This document shows, piece by piece, positions 62,486-64,000 of a stretch of 64,000 nucleotides of DNA. The notes under the pieces are model-generated. The model searched no databases and had not been told where the DNA came from. It saw only the letters and a program-made list of their open reading frames with translations. Position 1 is the first letter of the stretch; each line of letters starts with the position of its first letter. Source of the stretch: Nocardiopsis potens DSM 45234 (GTDB lineage: Bacteria; Actinomycetota; Actinomycetes; Streptosporangiales; Streptosporangiaceae). The DNA lies in NCBI RefSeq assembly GCF_000341105.1, contig NZ_ANBB01000015.1, positions 62,001 to 126,000 on the forward strand, read 5' to 3'. The position numbers and the translations under genes are program-made.

Positions 62486-63214
62486 GTGGACTTCTTCGTA
62501 CAACGCTATCCGCTCTACCTGGAGGGCGCCTGGGTCACGATCCAGCTCACCCTGGGCGGAGCCGCGCTCGCGTTCGTCCTGGCCATGGTGGTCGGGACCC
62601 TCGGCACCCTGCAGAACCGGTTCGCCCGGGCGGTGGCCACCGTCTACACCGAGGTCTTCCGCGGCATCGCCGCGCTGGTCCTGCTCTTCTGGACGACCTA
62701 CTCGCTGCCCCAGCTCACCGGCTACGAACTGGATCCGATGTTCGCCGCGATCCTCGCCCTGGGCCTCAACCTCGGCGCGTACGGCGCCGAGGTGGTCCGG
62801 GCGTCGATCAACGCGGTGCCCCGGGCCCAGGTGGAGGCGACGATCGCACTGAACATGACCTGGTGGCGCCGGATGCGCCTGGTGGTCCTGCCGCAGGCGT
62901 GGGCGCAGATGCTGCCCACCTTCGGCAACCAGGTCATCGAGCTGATGAAGGCGACCGCCATCGTCTCGATCGTCGGCCTGACCGACCTGACCAAGGTGGC
63001 GCAGGACTTCCGCGCCTCGGCCGCGGCGGACACCTTCACCGTGTTCTTCGCCGCCCTGGTGCTGTACTTCCTGATCGCGCAGGTGCTGATCCTGCTGGTC
63101 CGGATCCTGGAGCGGCGGGCCAACCGCCGGCTGGGCCGGGTCCCGGAGGGCGGCGGGCTCCTGGCGCTGCTCCGGCCGCCGTCCATCGGAACGACGACGG
63201 GGGGTGCGCGCTAG
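62486..63214 (+). CDS. ehuC: ectoine/hydroxyectoine ABC transporter permease
   Basis: A 242-residue permease of the polar amino acid (HisM/GlnP) class. It has the family start GAWVTIQLTLGGAALAF, the FRGIAALVLLFWTTY substrate-channel segment, and the cytoplasmic coupling loop VPRAQVEATIALNMTWWRRM. The GTG start lies 12 nt past the ehuB stop. The C-terminal tail is Arg- and Gly-rich. Confidence 0.88.
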   Translation: MDFFVQRYPLYLEGAWVTIQLTLGGAALAFVLAMVVGTLGTLQNRFARAVATVYTEVFRGIAALVLLFWTTYSLPQLTGYELDPMFAAILALGLNLGAYGAEVVRASINAVPRAQVEATIALNMTWWRRMRLVVLPQAWAQMLPTFGNQVIELMKATAIVSIVGLTDLTKVAQDFRASAAADTFTVFFAALVLYFLIAQVLILLVRILERRANRRLGRVPEGGGLLALLRPPSIGTTTGGAR

Positions 63215-63853
63215 ATGTGGGACGTCGAATTCACCCGGATCCTCATCCCCGCGCTGCTCAGCGGGCTGTGGGTGACCCTGCAGGCCACGGTGTTCGGGTA
63301 CGCGCTGGCCCTGGTGCTGGGCCTGGCGATCGCCATCGTCCGCCGGGTCCCGGTGGTCGGCTCGGCCGTCTTCGTGGTCATGGAGTTCGTCCGGACCACC
63401 CCGCTGCTGGTCCAGCTGGTCTTCATCTTCTCGCTGAGCGGGCTCTCCCAGGTGTCGCCGCTGGTGATCGGCATCGTGGTGCTGGGCGTGCACTACTCCG
63501 CCTACACCGCGGAGGTGTACCGGTCCGGCATCGAGGGCGTGGCCAAGGGCCAGTGGGAGGCGTGCCGGGCGCTGAGCCTGCCCACGTACCGGGTCTGGGG
63601 CGCAGTGGTGCTCCCGCAGGCCATCCGCAAGGTCATCCCGGCTCTGGGCAACTACCTGATCGCGATGTTCAAGGACACGCCGCTGCTGTTCGCCATCTCC
63701 GTCCCGGAGATGCTCAGCGTGGCCAACGGCCTGGGCGGGCAGTACTTCCGTTTCTTCGAGGCGTTCACCCTGGTGGGCGTGGCCTTCCTGGTGGTGAGCG
63801 TGCCCTCCGCAGTGATCATCCGCCGTCTGGAGCGACGTTATGCAGCAGTCTGA
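63215..63853 (+). CDS. ehuD: ectoine/hydroxyectoine ABC transporter permease
   Basis: A 212-residue second permease: GLWVTLQATVFGYALALVL, FVRTTPLLVQLVFIF and the coupling loop VAKGQWEACRALSLPTYRVW. The ATG abuts the ehuC stop (TAGATG). It forms a heterodimeric pore with EhuC. Confidence 0.88.
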   Translation: MWDVEFTRILIPALLSGLWVTLQATVFGYALALVLGLAIAIVRRVPVVGSAVFVVMEFVRTTPLLVQLVFIFSLSGLSQVSPLVIGIVVLGVHYSAYTAEVYRSGIEGVAKGQWEACRALSLPTYRVWGAVVLPQAIRKVIPALGNYLIAMFKDTPLLFAISVPEMLSVANGLGGQYFRFFEAFTLVGVAFLVVSVPSAVIIRRLERRYAAV

Positions 63854-64000
63854 CGAGAAAGAGTCCCCCGGTATGGCAGACCAGGCTTCCGGCGGCCCGC
63901 TGATCACCTTCGAGGACGTCGTCAAGAAGTTCGGCGACAACGTGGTCCTCAACGGGCTGAACCTGGAGATCAACGCCGGCGAGCGGGTCACCCTGATCGG
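63840..64000 (+). CDS. ehuA: ectoine/hydroxyectoine ABC transporter ATPase, truncated by window end
   Basis: The first ~53 residues are visible: MQQSDEKESPGMADQASG, then ITFEDVVKKFGDNVVLNGLN and INAGERVTLIG, the strand leading into Walker A. The window ends just before the P-loop. The ATG at 63840 overlaps the end of ehuD and has GGAG upstream; an in-frame ATG at 63873 is an alternative. Position and sequence fit the energising subunit of EhuBCD. Confidence 0.82.
   Translation, partial: MQQSDEKESPGMADQASGGPLITFEDVVKKFGDNVVLNGLNLEINAGERVTLI

Overview
The window is very GC-rich, tightly packed DNA from an actinobacterium. It carries a WhiB regulator, an AfsR/SARP-type regulator, an ANTAR protein, several partner-switching proteins, GTG/TTG starts and an ectABCD operon. 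The combination of wall ribitol-phosphate/teichoic acid genes with ectoine and hydroxyectoine synthesis fits a salt-tolerant Nocardiopsis/Streptomonospora-like organism. That placement is inference from gene content, not from any marker gene. No tRNA, rRNA, CRISPR array or transposase gene was seen.

Layout. 1-4.8 kb: the N-terminal part of an ABC-F protein, an L7/L12-like small protein, an APC permease, an SDR and a crotonase. 4.9-11.4 kb (minus strand): a three-gene operon with a fused cytidylyltransferase/SDR (Bcs1-like CDP-ribitol synthase) and two CDP-polyol phosphotransferases. 12.1-19.5 kb: an aminoaldehyde dehydrogenase, a PotABCD-type polyamine ABC importer and a PuuB-like FAD oxidoreductase, together a polyamine uptake and breakdown unit. 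19.5-21.8 kb: a zinc-ribbon protein, a cold-shock protein and an imine-reductase-like enzyme. 21.9-23.2 kb: composite repeat A. 23.2-27.9 kb: a giant AfsR-like regulator and an ACT-domain protein. 28.3-37.2 kb: two ABC-2 exporters interleaved with three NarL-type histidine kinases and two response regulators. 37.3-37.9 kb: a BrnT/BrnA-like toxin-antitoxin pair. 37.9-45.4 kb: a SpoIIE-type phosphatase divergent from a giant HAMP-repeat hybrid kinase and its response regulator. 45.4-46.6 kb: composite repeat B, inverted relative to A. 46.9-56.5 kb: a membrane protein, PAS-GAF, GAF-ANTAR, STAS, MEDS-ATPase, glycosyltransferase, degenerate SDR and PP2C genes, then a CopC pair. 56.7 kb: WhiB. 57.6-61.1 kb: ectABCD. 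61.6-64 kb: ehuBCD and the start of ehuA.

The strongest unexplained structures are non-coding. First, two copies of a composite element, each with a 294-bp core ending in about 20-bp inverted repeats and flanked on both sides by inward-facing arrays of alternating ~70/77-bp hairpin units. They lie about 23 kb apart in opposite orientation. Second, a family of four 63-64-bp near-perfect palindromes with a shared outer arm, each placed exactly between a pair of convergent genes, plus a diverged relative and a decayed copy.

Several systems here look stress-related: osmolyte synthesis and uptake, partner switching, multi-sensor kinases, cold shock and WhiB. All gene functions are assigned by motif reading; none was checked by database search.
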